A model generated the notes under the pieces. The model had not been told where the DNA came from and made no database searches. It saw only the letters and a program-made list of their open reading frames with translations. Shown one piece after another: positions 26,565-35,233 of a DNA stretch of 64,000 nt. A program made the translations under genes and the position numbers. Every line of letters begins with the position of its first letter. Position 1 is the stretch's first letter. Where the stretch lies: the NCBI GenBank assembly GCA_041398025.1, contig JAWKVM010000024.1:104931-168930 (forward strand), written 5' to 3'. The stretch is from JANQPX01 sp041398025 (GTDB lineage: Bacteria > Pseudomonadota > Alphaproteobacteria > Geminicoccales > Geminicoccaceae).

Positions 26565-26794
26565 CGCGCGGATCGACAGGACCGATCGACGACGGTGCCG
26601 TCACCGACGCCCCGTGCGGCGGGTCAGCTCCAATCGCGATTTCCAGGCTCGATCAGCGAAACATGACCGGGTTCCGGTGACCCCCGACTCACGGTCGCCA
26701 GACACGCCAAAAAAATAGGCAGTGCCGCTTAACGAAGCAGCAACTGGCGCTCCGGTTGCACGGCATTCACCTGTTTCAGCCCCTGATCCGCCCA

Positions 26795-26810
26795 TGGCAC
26801 AGCAATTGCT
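26795..26810 (+). promoter_or_regulatory. Sigma-54 promoter of the urea uptake operon
   Basis: TGGCACAGCAATTGCT matches the consensus TGGCAC-N5-TTGCW, with GG (26796-26797) and GC (26808-26809) separated by exactly 10 bases. It lies 57 bases before the urtA start, leaving a short leader. Nitrogen-limitation control through RpoN/NtrC is the expected meaning. A clear NtrC site was not identified in the preceding ~220 bases. Confidence 0.8.
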
Positions 26811-26866
26811 CATCTCTGCCCACCAAACCGTCAACTGGCCAAAAGGTCGAACCAATAGGAGAGGAC

Positions 26867-28165
26867 ATGGGCGGACTAAAGGAGAGGCGGGCGTCGATCG
26901 TGGCGGCCGCGGCGGCGCTGTCGATGCTCGTAGCGGGCGCTGCCCACGCGCAGGAAGACACCATCAAGGTCGGCATTCTGCATTCGCTTTCCGGCACCAT
27001 GGCGATCAGCGAAACCACGCTGAAGGACGTCATGCTGATGCTGATCGAGAAGCAGAACGAGGCGGGCGGCGTGCTCGGCAAGAAGCTCGAAGCCGTAGTG
27101 GTCGATCCGGCCTCGGACTGGCCGCTGTTCGCCGAGAAGGCGCGTGAGCTGATCGAGGTCGACAAGGTCGCGGCGACCTTCGGCTGCTGGACCTCGGTGT
27201 CCCGAAAGTCCGTGCTCCCGGTGTTCGAGGAGCTCAACAGCCTCCTTTTCTACCCCGTTCAGTATGAGGGTGAGGAGAGCTCGAAGAACGTGTTCTACAC
27301 CGGGGCTGCGCCGAACCAGCAGGCCATTCCCGCCGTCGATTATCTGATGGCGGAGGAAGGCGTCGAGCGCTGGGTGCTGGCGGGCACCGACTACGTCTAT
27401 CCGCGCACCACCAACAAGATCCTCGAGGCCTATCTCAAGAGCAAAGGTGTCGCCGACGAGGATCTGATGATCAACTACACGCCGTTCGGTCATTCCGACT
27501 GGCAGACCATCGTCGCCGACATCAAGGCGTTCGGTTCGGCCGGCAAGAAGACCGCGGTGGTCTCGACCATCAACGGCGACGCCAATGTGCCGTTCTACAA
27601 GGAGCTCGGCAATCAGGGCATCGCGGCGGAGGACATCCCGGTCGTGGCCTTCTCGGTCGGTGAAGAGGAACTGGCCGGCATCGACACGGCGCCGCTGGTC
27701 GGCCATCTCGCCGCCTGGAACTACTTCATGAGCGTTGACAGCGAGGAGAACGACGAGTTCATCACCGCCTGGCACGACTTCATCAAGAGCGAGGACCGCG
27801 TCACCAACGATCCGATGGAGGCCCACTATATTGGCTTCAACATGTGGGTCGAGGCGGTTGAAAAGGCCGGCACCACCGATCCGGATGCGGTGATCGACGC
27901 GATCGTTGGCGTGTCGGTGCCCAATCTGTCGGGCGGCTATTCCTCGATGATGCCGAACCACCACATCAGCAAGCCTGTTCTGATCGGCGAGATTCAAGAT
28001 GACGGTCAGTTCGACATCGTCTACGAGACGCCCGGCCTCGTGGTCGGCGACGAATGGTCCGACTTTCTCCCGGACAGCAAGGATCTGATCTCGGACTGGA
28101 GGAAGCCCATGAGCTGCGGCAACTTCAATGTCGCCACCGGCAAATGCGGCGGCAGCGAGAGCTGA
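26867..28165 (+). CDS. urtA: Urea ABC transporter substrate-binding protein
   Basis: A 432-residue exported receptor. A signal peptide (AAAAALSMLVAGAAHAQ) is followed by IKVGILHSLSGTMAISE, FGCWTSVSRKSVLPVFE, LLFYPVQYEGEESS and YFMSVDSEEND, all hallmarks of UrtA. The start at ATG 26867 has AGGAGAGG 3 bases upstream. First gene of urtABCDE, behind a sigma-54 promoter. Confidence 0.95.
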   Translation: MGGLKERRASIVAAAAALSMLVAGAAHAQEDTIKVGILHSLSGTMAISETTLKDVMLMLIEKQNEAGGVLGKKLEAVVVDPASDWPLFAEKARELIEVDKVAATFGCWTSVSRKSVLPVFEELNSLLFYPVQYEGEESSKNVFYTGAAPNQQAIPAVDYLMAEEGVERWVLAGTDYVYPRTTNKILEAYLKSKGVADEDLMINYTPFGHSDWQTIVADIKAFGSAGKKTAVVSTINGDANVPFYKELGNQGIAAEDIPVVAFSVGEEELAGIDTAPLVGHLAAWNYFMSVDSEENDEFITAWHDFIKSEDRVTNDPMEAHYIGFNMWVEAVEKAGTTDPDAVIDAIVGVSVPNLSGGYSSMMPNHHISKPVLIGEIQDDGQFDIVYETPGLVVGDEWSDFLPDSKDLISDWRKPMSCGNFNVATGKCGGSES

Positions 28166-28208
28166 TCTTTTGCAACTGAGCCTTGCATACGGGTGGAGCG
28201 GCGGCGCC

Positions 28209-29840
28209 ATGCTGCGCTCTGCCCGTTGTTTTCTGACCGCCGTCGCCTGGCTCCTGGCGCTGCTGGTCAACGTGCTGCCCGCGGCAGCGGCGGATGAGGC
28301 GGTGCTCAGACCGCTGGTCCAGGCGCTGGCCGAGGGCTCGTTCGACGACAAGGCGGCCGCGATCCAGGCCCTCGCCGGCACCGGCGATCCCGTGGTCGCG
28401 CGCGTCCTCGAGGTGCTGCGCGAAGGCGATCTCTACCAGCGCACGTCCGACGACCTCGTGGTCATCGCCGAGAAGAAGCAGCGCGAGCTCGTGCTGTTCG
28501 ATCCGATCACCGGCGAGGAGCTGGAGACGGTCAAGAGCCGTGCTGCGTCCAAGATCAAGGTCAACAATCGCCTGCGCCGCCAGATCGACGGTGCTCTCGG
28601 CGCTCTGACGCTGATGAGTCCCGATCGCGGCACGCGCCTGCGCGCGGCGCAGGCGGTGTTCGATCGTGCAAATCCGGATCAGCTGGAAGGCGTTCGGACG
28701 GCGTCGACGGCGGAGCAGGACCCCGAGATCGCCGAGATTCTGGGCCAGGCCGAGGCCGCGATGGTCCTGCAGTCGGAGGAGCCGGAGAAGGCCAAGCTCG
28801 CCGCCGTCGACACCCTCCGGAAGCGCGGCGACCGCGCTGCCATGGCCAAGCTCCAGGGCGTCGTCGACGATGACTCGATGCCCGGGCTGCAGGAGGCCGC
28901 GCGCGCAGCGCTCGTCGCGATCGAGCGCCACTATGCCATGCTGAGTGCTGCTCAGAACGTCTATTACGGGCTGTCGCTGGGCTCCGTCCTGCTGCTCGCC
29001 GCCATCGGGCTGGCGATCACCTTCGGCGTCATGGGGGTGATCAACATGGCCCATGGCGAAATGGTGATGCTGGGGGCCTACACCACCTTCGTCATCCAGG
29101 AGATCATCCGCCAGAAGGCGCCCTGGCTGTTCGACGTCTCACTGCTGATCGCGATTCCGTCAGCTTTCCTGATCGCCGGCGGCGTCGGCGTGCTGATCGA
29201 GCGCGGCATCATCCGCTTTCTCTATGGTCGGCCGCTCGAAACCCTCCTCGCCACCTGGGGCGTCAGCCTGATCCTGCAGCAGGCCGTGCGTTCGATCTTC
29301 GGCCCGACCAACCAGCAGGTTGGCAACCCGTCCTGGATGTCCGGCGCCGTCAACTGGATGGGCCTGACCTTCACCTACAACCGTCTCTGGATCATCGTCT
29401 TCTCGCTGGCGGTCCTGGCGCTGCTGATGGCCGCCATCAGGCTGACGCCTTTCGGACTGCAGATGCGCGCGGTAACGCAAAACCGCCAGATGGCCGGCTC
29501 CATGGGCATCCGCACGCCCTGGGTCGACGCGCTCACCTTCGGCCTGGGCTCGGGTGTCGCGGGCATCGCCGGGGTGGCGCTCTCGCAAATCGACAATGTC
29601 AGCCCGAACCTCGGGCAGGGGTACATTATCGACAGCTTCATGGTCGTCGTCTTCGGCGGTGTCGGCAATCTCTGGGGCACGCTGGTCGCCGCCATGACCC
29701 TCGGCGTCGCCAACAAGTTCCTCGAGCCCTACGCCGGCGCCGTGCTGGCGAAGATCTTCGTCCTGGTCTTCATTATCCTGTTCATCCAAAAGCGCCCGCG
29801 GGGCCTGTTCGCCCTCAAGGGCCGCGCGGTGGAGGTGTAG
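28209..29840 (+). CDS. urtB: Urea ABC transporter permease UrtB
   Basis: A 543-residue protein. A signal anchor (LTAVAWLLALLVNVLPAAAA) and a ~220-residue helical N-terminal domain precede the LivH-type membrane part (GLSLGSVLLLAAIGLAITFG, VMGVINMAHGEMVMLGAYT, GRPLETLLATWGVSL). The long N-terminal domain is normal for UrtB and distinguishes it from LivH. ATG 28209 is my choice; the frame is open from 28128. Confidence 0.9.
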   Translation: MLRSARCFLTAVAWLLALLVNVLPAAAADEAVLRPLVQALAEGSFDDKAAAIQALAGTGDPVVARVLEVLREGDLYQRTSDDLVVIAEKKQRELVLFDPITGEELETVKSRAASKIKVNNRLRRQIDGALGALTLMSPDRGTRLRAAQAVFDRANPDQLEGVRTASTAEQDPEIAEILGQAEAAMVLQSEEPEKAKLAAVDTLRKRGDRAAMAKLQGVVDDDSMPGLQEAARAALVAIERHYAMLSAAQNVYYGLSLGSVLLLAAIGLAITFGVMGVINMAHGEMVMLGAYTTFVIQEIIRQKAPWLFDVSLLIAIPSAFLIAGGVGVLIERGIIRFLYGRPLETLLATWGVSLILQQAVRSIFGPTNQQVGNPSWMSGAVNWMGLTFTYNRLWIIVFSLAVLALLMAAIRLTPFGLQMRAVTQNRQMAGSMGIRTPWVDALTFGLGSGVAGIAGVALSQIDNVSPNLGQGYIIDSFMVVVFGGVGNLWGTLVAAMTLGVANKFLEPYAGAVLAKIFVLVFIILFIQKRPRGLFALKGRAVEV

Positions 29841-29843
29841 AGG

Positions 29844-31010
29844 ATGTTGATCGCCAAGCATCTCGACCGCAGCGCCTGGATCTTCCTCGCCATCATCGCA
29901 CTGATCGCCGTCGCGGTCCCGGCGATGAACCTTCTCGCGACACCCGGATCGACCTTCCATCTGCCGACCTATGCGGTGAGCCTGATCGGCAAATATCTGA
30001 CCTACGCGCTGCTCGCCCTTTCGGTCGATCTGATCTGGGGCTATTGCGGCATCCTCTCGCTTGGCCACGGTGCCTTTTTCGCCCTCGGCGGCTATGCCAT
30101 GGGCATGTATCTGATGCGTCAGATCGGCGATCGTGGCGTCTACGCCAATCCCGACCTGCCGGACTTCATGGTTTTCCTGAATTGGCCGGAGCTGCCCTGG
30201 TACTGGTACGGCTTCGGTTGGTTTCCGTTCGCCATGCTGATGGTCCTGCTGGTGCCGGGGGCCCTTGCCTTCGTCTTCGGCTGGCTCGCCTTTCGCTCGC
30301 GCGTCACCGGCGTCTATTTCTCGATCATCACCCAGGCCATGACCTATGCGCTGCTGCTCGCCTTCTTCCGCAACGACATGGGCTTCGGCGGCAATAACGG
30401 CCTGACCGACTTCAAGGACATCCTCGGCTTCGACATCCAGGCGGGCACGACGCGCGCAGCGTTGCTCGTCGCGTCTGCGGTCGCTCTCGCCGCGGGCTTC
30501 ATCATCTGCCGCGTGGTGACCGGCTCGAAGCTCGGCAAGGTGCTGATCGCGATCCGCGACGCCGAAAGCCGCACCCGCTTCCTCGGCTATCAGGTCGAGC
30601 ACTACAAGCTGTTCGTCTTCACCCTCTCCGCCATGATGGCGGGCGTGGCCGGCGCCCTCTACGTGCCCCAGGTCGGCATCATCAATCCCGGCGAATTCGC
30701 GCCCGCCAATTCGATCGAGATCGTGATCTGGGTCGCGGTCGGCGGCCGCGGCACGCTGATGGGCGCTGCCCTCGGCGCGGTGCTCGTCAACTACGCCAAG
30801 ACCTACCTCACCGCGGCCCTGCCGGACATCTGGCTGTTCGCGCTCGGCGGTCTCTTCGTTGCGGTGACCCTCTTCCTGCCCAAAGGCATTCTCGGAACCC
30901 TGCAAGCCTGGTGGCGCTCGAAAAGAAAAAAAGACCTCAAGCCGTTCTCGAAAGCGGATTCACGTGAAGCGCCGCCGCTCGGTGGCGAACTCGGAGAGAA
31001 GGCGACATGA
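29844..31010 (+). CDS. urtC: Urea ABC transporter permease UrtC
   Basis: A 388-residue LivM-type permease: YALLALSVDLIWGYCGILSL, GHGAFFALGGYAMGMYL, GNNGLTDFKDILGFD and VPQVGIINPGEFAPANSIE. It starts 3 bases after urtB and overlaps urtD by ATGA. Heterodimeric membrane partner of UrtB. Confidence 0.93.
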   Translation: MLIAKHLDRSAWIFLAIIALIAVAVPAMNLLATPGSTFHLPTYAVSLIGKYLTYALLALSVDLIWGYCGILSLGHGAFFALGGYAMGMYLMRQIGDRGVYANPDLPDFMVFLNWPELPWYWYGFGWFPFAMLMVLLVPGALAFVFGWLAFRSRVTGVYFSIITQAMTYALLLAFFRNDMGFGGNNGLTDFKDILGFDIQAGTTRAALLVASAVALAAGFIICRVVTGSKLGKVLIAIRDAESRTRFLGYQVEHYKLFVFTLSAMMAGVAGALYVPQVGIINPGEFAPANSIEIVIWVAVGGRGTLMGAALGAVLVNYAKTYLTAALPDIWLFALGGLFVAVTLFLPKGILGTLQAWWRSKRKKDLKPFSKADSREAPPLGGELGEKAT

Positions 31011-31774
31011 AGGTCAACCCGACCCACGAAGAGATCGCGGAAAAGCGCCCGATCCTCTATCTCAACGGCGTTTCCGTCAGCTTCGACGGCTTCAAGGCGC
31101 TGAACGGCCTCTCCTTTTATATCGAGCCCGGCGAGATGCGCGCGATCATCGGACCGAACGGGGCTGGCAAGACCACCATGATGGACGTGATCACCGGCAA
31201 GACCAGGCCGAACGAGGGTGATGTCTTCTTCGAGGGCGATATCGACCTCACCAAGCTGGACGAGGCGGCGATCGCCAATCTCGGCATCGGGCGCAAGTTC
31301 CAGAAGCCGACCGTGTTCGACAATCACAGCGTCATCGACAATCTGATGCTCGCCATGCCCGCCAGGCGCTCACCGCTGCTCGCTTTGCTCGCTGACGAGG
31401 ACCATGCCGACCGGCTGGACGAGGTGCTGGCCACCATCGGCCTGGAGAACCGCCGCAACCATCTCGCGGGCTCCCTGTCCCACGGCCAGAAACAGTGGCT
31501 GGAGATCGGCATGCTGCTCTGTCAGGCGCCGAAGCTGCTGCTGGTGGACGAGCCGGTCGCCGGCATGACCGATGCCGAAACCGAGCAGACCGCGATCCTG
31601 CTGCGCCGTATCGCGGGCGATCATTCCGTAGTCGTGGTCGAGCACGACATGGCCTTCGTGCGTGATCTCGATGTGCGCGTCACCGTGCTGCACGAGGGCT
31701 CGGTGCTGGCCGAAGGCATGCTCGACCAGGTGAGCGCCGACGAGCGCGTGATCGATGTCTATCTCGGCCGTTAG
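31007..31774 (+). CDS. urtD: Urea ABC transporter ATPase UrtD
   Basis: A 255-residue LivG-type ATPase with Walker A GPNGAGKTTMMDVITG, signature LSHGQKQWLEIGML, Walker B LLLVDEPVAGM and the switch His in VVVEHDMAFV. Its stop is followed at once by a degenerate tandem repeat array and about 950 bases without genes before urtE, whereas urtD and urtE are normally adjacent. Confidence 0.93.
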   Translation: MKVNPTHEEIAEKRPILYLNGVSVSFDGFKALNGLSFYIEPGEMRAIIGPNGAGKTTMMDVITGKTRPNEGDVFFEGDIDLTKLDEAAIANLGIGRKFQKPTVFDNHSVIDNLMLAMPARRSPLLALLADEDHADRLDEVLATIGLENRRNHLAGSLSHGQKQWLEIGMLLCQAPKLLLVDEPVAGMTDAETEQTAILLRRIAGDHSVVVVEHDMAFVRDLDVRVTVLHEGSVLAEGMLDQVSADERVIDVYLGR

Positions 31775-32120
31775 TGCGGTGCGATGCGCACCTCATGGAC
31801 TTGCGGCCGCCGTCGCCGAACGTGCCCCGCAAGCCGGGCGTCGGCATACTCTGCCACCAGGCACAATGCGGTACGATGCGCACGTCATGGACTTGGGGGA
31901 CGCCGTCGCCGAACGCGCCCCGCGTGTCGGGCGTCGGTCTACTCGGTTACCAGGTGCGACGCGTATCTCATGGACGTGCGGCTGTCATCGCCGGACGCGG
32001 TCCGCGTCCCGACGTTCGGCGAGATTGGTCAACCGATGCGATGCGCATCTCATGGCCTCGATGGCCGTCTTTGCCGAACGCGGCTCCCCGATCGAGGTCT
32101 GCGGTCATCGATCACGAGAC
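31775..32120 (+). repeat. Degenerate tandem repeat, four units of 82-92 bp
   Basis: Four units with anchors at 31779, 31871, 31954 and 32036 (spacings 92, 83, 82). Each begins with a variant of GTGCGATGCGCACCTCATGG and continues with a GCCGTCGCCGAACGNGCCCCG-like part. The array begins immediately after the urtD stop codon. No spacer/repeat alternation exists, so it is not a CRISPR. A related single motif follows the ureA stop (34648). Confidence 0.75.
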
Positions 32121-32173
32121 CGTCACCGCCACTCGGGAGTATGCTCGACGGCCCGTATTGCTGCAGCCGTGGA

Positions 32174-32216
32174 GACTCTCTCCGCGGGCGGACGGATTCC
32201 CAGGATCGCATGGACC
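32174..32216 (-). repeat. Dispersed palindromic element, copy A (half, inverted)
   Basis: Reverse-oriented partial copy. Its reverse complement begins GGTCCATGCGATCCTGGGAA and matches copy C (35841) through the inner part CCGTCCGCCCGCGG and GAGAGA. The second arm is missing or diverged. Confidence 0.7.
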
Positions 32217-32728
32217 GGAACATGATCTTGGCAAACAAAGGCTAACCAAGCGTGAAGAGAGCGAAGGAAGAAAGAGTGCAGCAGGGTTGACCACGGATTG
32301 AGAGACTGACGCCGGGCGAGATCGTCGTCCCGCTGCCAAGGAACAAGGAGCGCCGCCTGATGACCAAACGAGAACTCACTCACCACGGTTTGACGACCGA
32401 CCGGCAGCCTGGCTCGCACAGCCTCGCCTTCCCGAGCACGCTGTCGGTCGTGATGCCTGTCGCTGAGCCTCGCGCCGAGGACGATTTCGCGCGGGTCCAG
32501 GCCCTGGACGGCCTTATCACTTTCTTAACCCCAATCTGTCAGCATGCCTTTCGGTCCATGGGATCCTGGGAATTCGACGGCGAGCGGAAAAAGTGGTATG
32601 GCACGGACTCCCAGGGACGCATGGACCTGCCGGGCAGTCTGGCGGCAAAAGTTAAAGATTTCGTTTATCCCGCCGCGATGCGTGCTCTCGGCCTCGGCGG
32701 GCTGATGTCGCGTTTGGGCTCCTAGCCT
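32217..32728. other. Remainder of the urtD-urtE insertion
   Basis: Apart from palindromic copy B there is no supported gene here. Purine-rich tracts (around 32255-32290) and CTTAACC-like sequence upstream of copy B resemble the flanks of the other palindromic copies. The last bases must contain whatever ribosome entry serves the GTG start of urtE. Confidence 0.45.
32553..32627 (+). repeat. Dispersed palindromic element, copy B
   Basis: Arms GGTCCATGGGATCCTGGGAA and its near complement ending CCCAGGGACGCATGGACC enclose about 30 bases. It is the most diverged full copy and lies between urtD and urtE. An open frame across it (32360-32725) is explained by the repeat and not supported as a gene. 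Confidence 0.7.
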
Positions 32729-33424
32729 GTGCTCGACGTCCGCGACATCGATCTGCATTACGGGGCCGCCCAGGCGCTGCGTGGCGTGTCGATCGCGGCG
32801 GTCGAGGGGGAGGTGACTTGTCTTCTGGGGCGAAACGGCGTCGGCAAGACCAGCCTGCTGCGCGCCATCGTCGGCCATCAGCCCGTGACCTCCGGCTCGG
32901 TCACCTTCGATGGTCAATCCCTCGGCAAACTACCGGCGTTCGAGCGCGCACGCCGCGGCATCGCCTACGTGCCGCAGGGCCGGGAGATCTTCCCGTTGCT
33001 CACGGTCAGGGAAAATTTGGAGACCGGCTTTGCCCCGCTGCCGCGCAGCCAGCGCCGGGTCGAGGACGAGATCTTCGAGCTGTTTCCGGTCCTCAAAGCC
33101 ATGCTGTCCCGCCGCGGTGGCGATCTTTCCGGCGGCCAGCAGCAGCAGCTCGCCATTGCCCGCGCGCTCGTCACCAAGCCGAAGCTCCTGGTGCTCGACG
33201 AGCCGACCGAGGGCATCCAGCCGTCGATCATCAAGGACATCGAGCGGGTCATCGGTCTGTTGCGCGATCGCGGCAACATGGCCATTCTCCTGGTCGAGCA
33301 GTATTACGAATTCGCCCGCGACCTGGCGAACCGTTTCGCCGTGATGGACCGCGGCGAAATCGTCATGGCAGGGACGAGAGGTGAGATGGTCGAAGACGAT
33401 GTACGCCGCTACCTTGTCGTCTAA
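32729..33424 (+). CDS. urtE: Urea ABC transporter ATPase UrtE
   Basis: A 231-residue LivF-type ATPase: IDLHYGAAQALRGVSIAA, Walker A LLGRNGVGKTSLLRAI, signature LSGGQQQQLAIARAL, LVLDEPTEGIQPSII and VEQYYEFARDLANRF. Start is GTG 32729 with no clear RBS. Its 3' end overlaps the start of ureD. Confidence 0.93.
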   Translation: MLDVRDIDLHYGAAQALRGVSIAAVEGEVTCLLGRNGVGKTSLLRAIVGHQPVTSGSVTFDGQSLGKLPAFERARRGIAYVPQGREIFPLLTVRENLETGFAPLPRSQRRVEDEIFELFPVLKAMLSRRGGDLSGGQQQQLAIARALVTKPKLLVLDEPTEGIQPSIIKDIERVIGLLRDRGNMAILLVEQYYEFARDLANRFAVMDRGEIVMAGTRGEMVEDDVRRYLVV

Positions 33425-34334
33425 GTCGGCAGCGCCGACCGGCTCGACTTGGACCTCGTCACCGGACGTGCCGCCACGGGCTGAGGGACGCGTGGCAGTG
33501 CGGTTTGCGCGGCGGGATGATCGAACGGTGCTGGGCGATCTCTACCAGCAGGGGAGCGCCAAGGCGCGCTTTCCCAAGGTGTACGACGGCGGACCGGCGG
33601 AAGTGGTGTTGATCAACACGGCCGGCGGCGTCACCGGCGCAGACTGCTACCAGCAGTCGGTTGACTTCGATGAAGGGACACGTGCCGTCGTCACGACGCA
33701 GGCGGCGGAGAAGGTTTATAAGGCAAGCGAGGGAGCTTCGCCGGCACGCATCGCCAACAAGCTGACCGCCAAAGCAGCGGCTTTCGCCGAGTGGCTGCCG
33801 CAGGAGACGATCTTTTTCGACCGGGGCCGGCTGCATCGGCGCTTCGAAGCCAGGCTCGATCCGACGGCTCGGCTGCTCGCCTGCGAGGCCATCGTCTTCG
33901 GCCGCACCGCGATGGGCGAGACCGTCGAAAGCGGTTCTCTGCGCGATGACTGGCGGATCACCGTCGGTGATCGCGTGGTCTTCGCCGACAGCCTTGCGAT
34001 CGACGGTGCCGTTCAAGCTTGCCTCGATCGCCCTGCTGTCACCGCCGGTGGCCGTGCCCTGGCGACTGTGCTTTATGTCGGGCCGGATAGCGAAAGGCTG
34101 ATCGACATGGCAAAAGACGCCCTCGGCCCGTTCACGCAGCCAGGCAAACGGGCAGCGGCGAGCCGGATCGACGATCTGATCGTCGCCCGCTTCATCGCCG
34201 CCGACGGCCTGTCGCTTCGCCCCATGCTAGACACCTATCTGTCCACAATTCGCTATGCCGCCGGTCAGCATGGCTCAGGCAAGTCAACGCCCCAGCCCGC
34301 GGCTGGCGGGGTGCCGAAACTTTGGTGTTGTTGA
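33381..34334 (+). CDS. ureD: Urease accessory protein UreD
   Basis: A 317-residue protein with the UreD landmarks LGDLYQQGSAKARFPKVYD, VVLINTAGGVTGADCY, VVTTQAAEKVYKASEG, ETIFFDRGRLHRRFEARLD and a C-terminal GVPKLWCC. It forms the UreDFG complex that loads nickel into apo-urease. The frame starts at ATG 33381 inside urtE; ATG 33399 is an alternative. The coding overlap suggests urea uptake and urease are one transcription unit. Confidence 0.9.
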   Translation: MRWSKTMYAATLSSKSAAPTGSTWTSSPDVPPRAEGRVAVRFARRDDRTVLGDLYQQGSAKARFPKVYDGGPAEVVLINTAGGVTGADCYQQSVDFDEGTRAVVTTQAAEKVYKASEGASPARIANKLTAKAAAFAEWLPQETIFFDRGRLHRRFEARLDPTARLLACEAIVFGRTAMGETVESGSLRDDWRITVGDRVVFADSLAIDGAVQACLDRPAVTAGGRALATVLYVGPDSERLIDMAKDALGPFTQPGKRAAASRIDDLIVARFIAADGLSLRPMLDTYLSTIRYAAGQHGSGKSTPQPAAGGVPKLWCC

Positions 34335-34344
34335 GGAAAAGACG

Positions 34345-34647
34345 TTGCAGCTTACACCGCGCGAAAAGGACAAGCTTCTGATTTCCATGGCAGCCATGGT
34401 CGCCCGGCGGCGTCTGGAACGCGGCGTCAAGCTGAACCACCCGGAGGCGATCGCGCTGATCACCGATTTTGTGGTCGAGGGTGCGCGCGACGGCCGCTCG
34501 GTCGCCGATCTCATGGCGGAAGGCGCCAAGGTGATCGGCCGCGACCAGGTCATGGAGGGCGTCGCCGAGATGATCCACGACGTCCAGGTCGAGGCGACAT
34601 TCCCCGACGGCACCAAGCTGGTCACGGTCCATGAGCCCATCCGCTGA
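34345..34647 (+). CDS. ureA: Urease subunit gamma
   Basis: A 100-residue subunit: LQLTPREKDKLLISMAAMVA, RRRLERGVKLNHPEAIALIT, VADLMAEGAKVIGRDQVMEG. The normal protein length requires a TTG start at 34345, which has GAGGAAAAG just upstream. The in-frame ATG at 34255 would add 30 residues from inside ureD and is unlikely. Confidence 0.95.
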   Translation: MQLTPREKDKLLISMAAMVARRRLERGVKLNHPEAIALITDFVVEGARDGRSVADLMAEGAKVIGRDQVMEGVAEMIHDVQVEATFPDGTKLVTVHEPIR

Positions 34648-35233
34648 GTGCGACGCGCACCTCGTGACCTTTAGTGCCGCCAGCAGCGGCGGGATCGTCG
34701 TGCGTGCGATGGCGCCGACGGAAGCTGAAGAGCGCATGCGCGGTCTCGTCGCCCTCTTGATCGACTCGGTCGAGGGTGGTGCCTCCATCGGCTTTCACTA
34801 TCCCCTCGCTCCTGAAAAAGCCGAGACCTTCTGGCAGCGCTGGATCGACGAGGTCGCTGCCGGCCAGCGCCGTCTGCTGATCGCCGAGCACGGAGAGACC
34901 ATCGTCGGCTGCGTCATGCTGGCGCTGCCGGCGTTCGAGAACGGGTTCAACCGCGCCGACGTGCAAAAGCTCCTGGTGCTGCGGAGCTATCGTCGCCGCG
35001 GCATCGCGCGCAGGCTGATGATCGGGCTCGAAACTCTCGGCCGCGACCTGGGTCGCCGTCTTCTGGTGCTCGACAGTTCGACCGACACCGACGGCAACCA
35101 TTTCTACAGCGCGACCGGCTGGACCCATGTCGGCGACGTTCCGGACTATGCAAGCCTGCCGGACGGCCGGCTGCATCCAACCTCGCTGTTCTACAAGCAG
35201 CTCGAAGCCCTGCAAGAAGGAGCGACGGCATGA
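34631..35233 (+). CDS. GNAT-family N-acetyltransferase between ureA and ureB
   Basis: A 200-residue GNAT protein: IVGCVMLALPAFENGF, the acetyl-CoA loop VLRSYRRRGIARRLMIGLE, then RRLLVLDSSTDTDGNHFYSATGW-type end. It overlaps the end of ureA by 17 bases and ends 4 bases inside ureB, so it is embedded in the urease operon. Its first ~15 residues are coded by the copy of the GTGCGACGCGCACCTCGTGA motif, so the true start may be ATG 34709. Target unknown. Confidence 0.8.
   Translation: MSPSAECDAHLVTFSAASSGGIVVRAMAPTEAEERMRGLVALLIDSVEGGASIGFHYPLAPEKAETFWQRWIDEVAAGQRRLLIAEHGETIVGCVMLALPAFENGFNRADVQKLLVLRSYRRRGIARRLMIGLETLGRDLGRRLLVLDSSTDTDGNHFYSATGWTHVGDVPDYASLPDGRLHPTSLFYKQLEALQEGATA
34648..34667 (+). 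repeat. Single copy of the urtD-downstream repeat motif
   Basis: GTGCGACGCGCACCTCGTGA matches the anchor of the tandem units at 31779-32056 and, like them, begins directly after a stop codon (ureA). Confidence 0.55.

Noticed and set aside
29160..30905. Minus-strand open frame of 581 codons opposite urtB and urtC
   Set aside because: Shadow of two recognised permease genes.
31775..32120. CRISPR array
   Set aside because: Units are 82-92 bases with gradual divergence along the whole unit and no alternation of constant repeat and unique spacer; no cas genes.
32360..32725. Possible 121-residue protein between urtD and urtE
   Set aside because: The frame crosses palindromic copy B and its middle translates the repeat; no homology-like features and no conserved place in urea operons.
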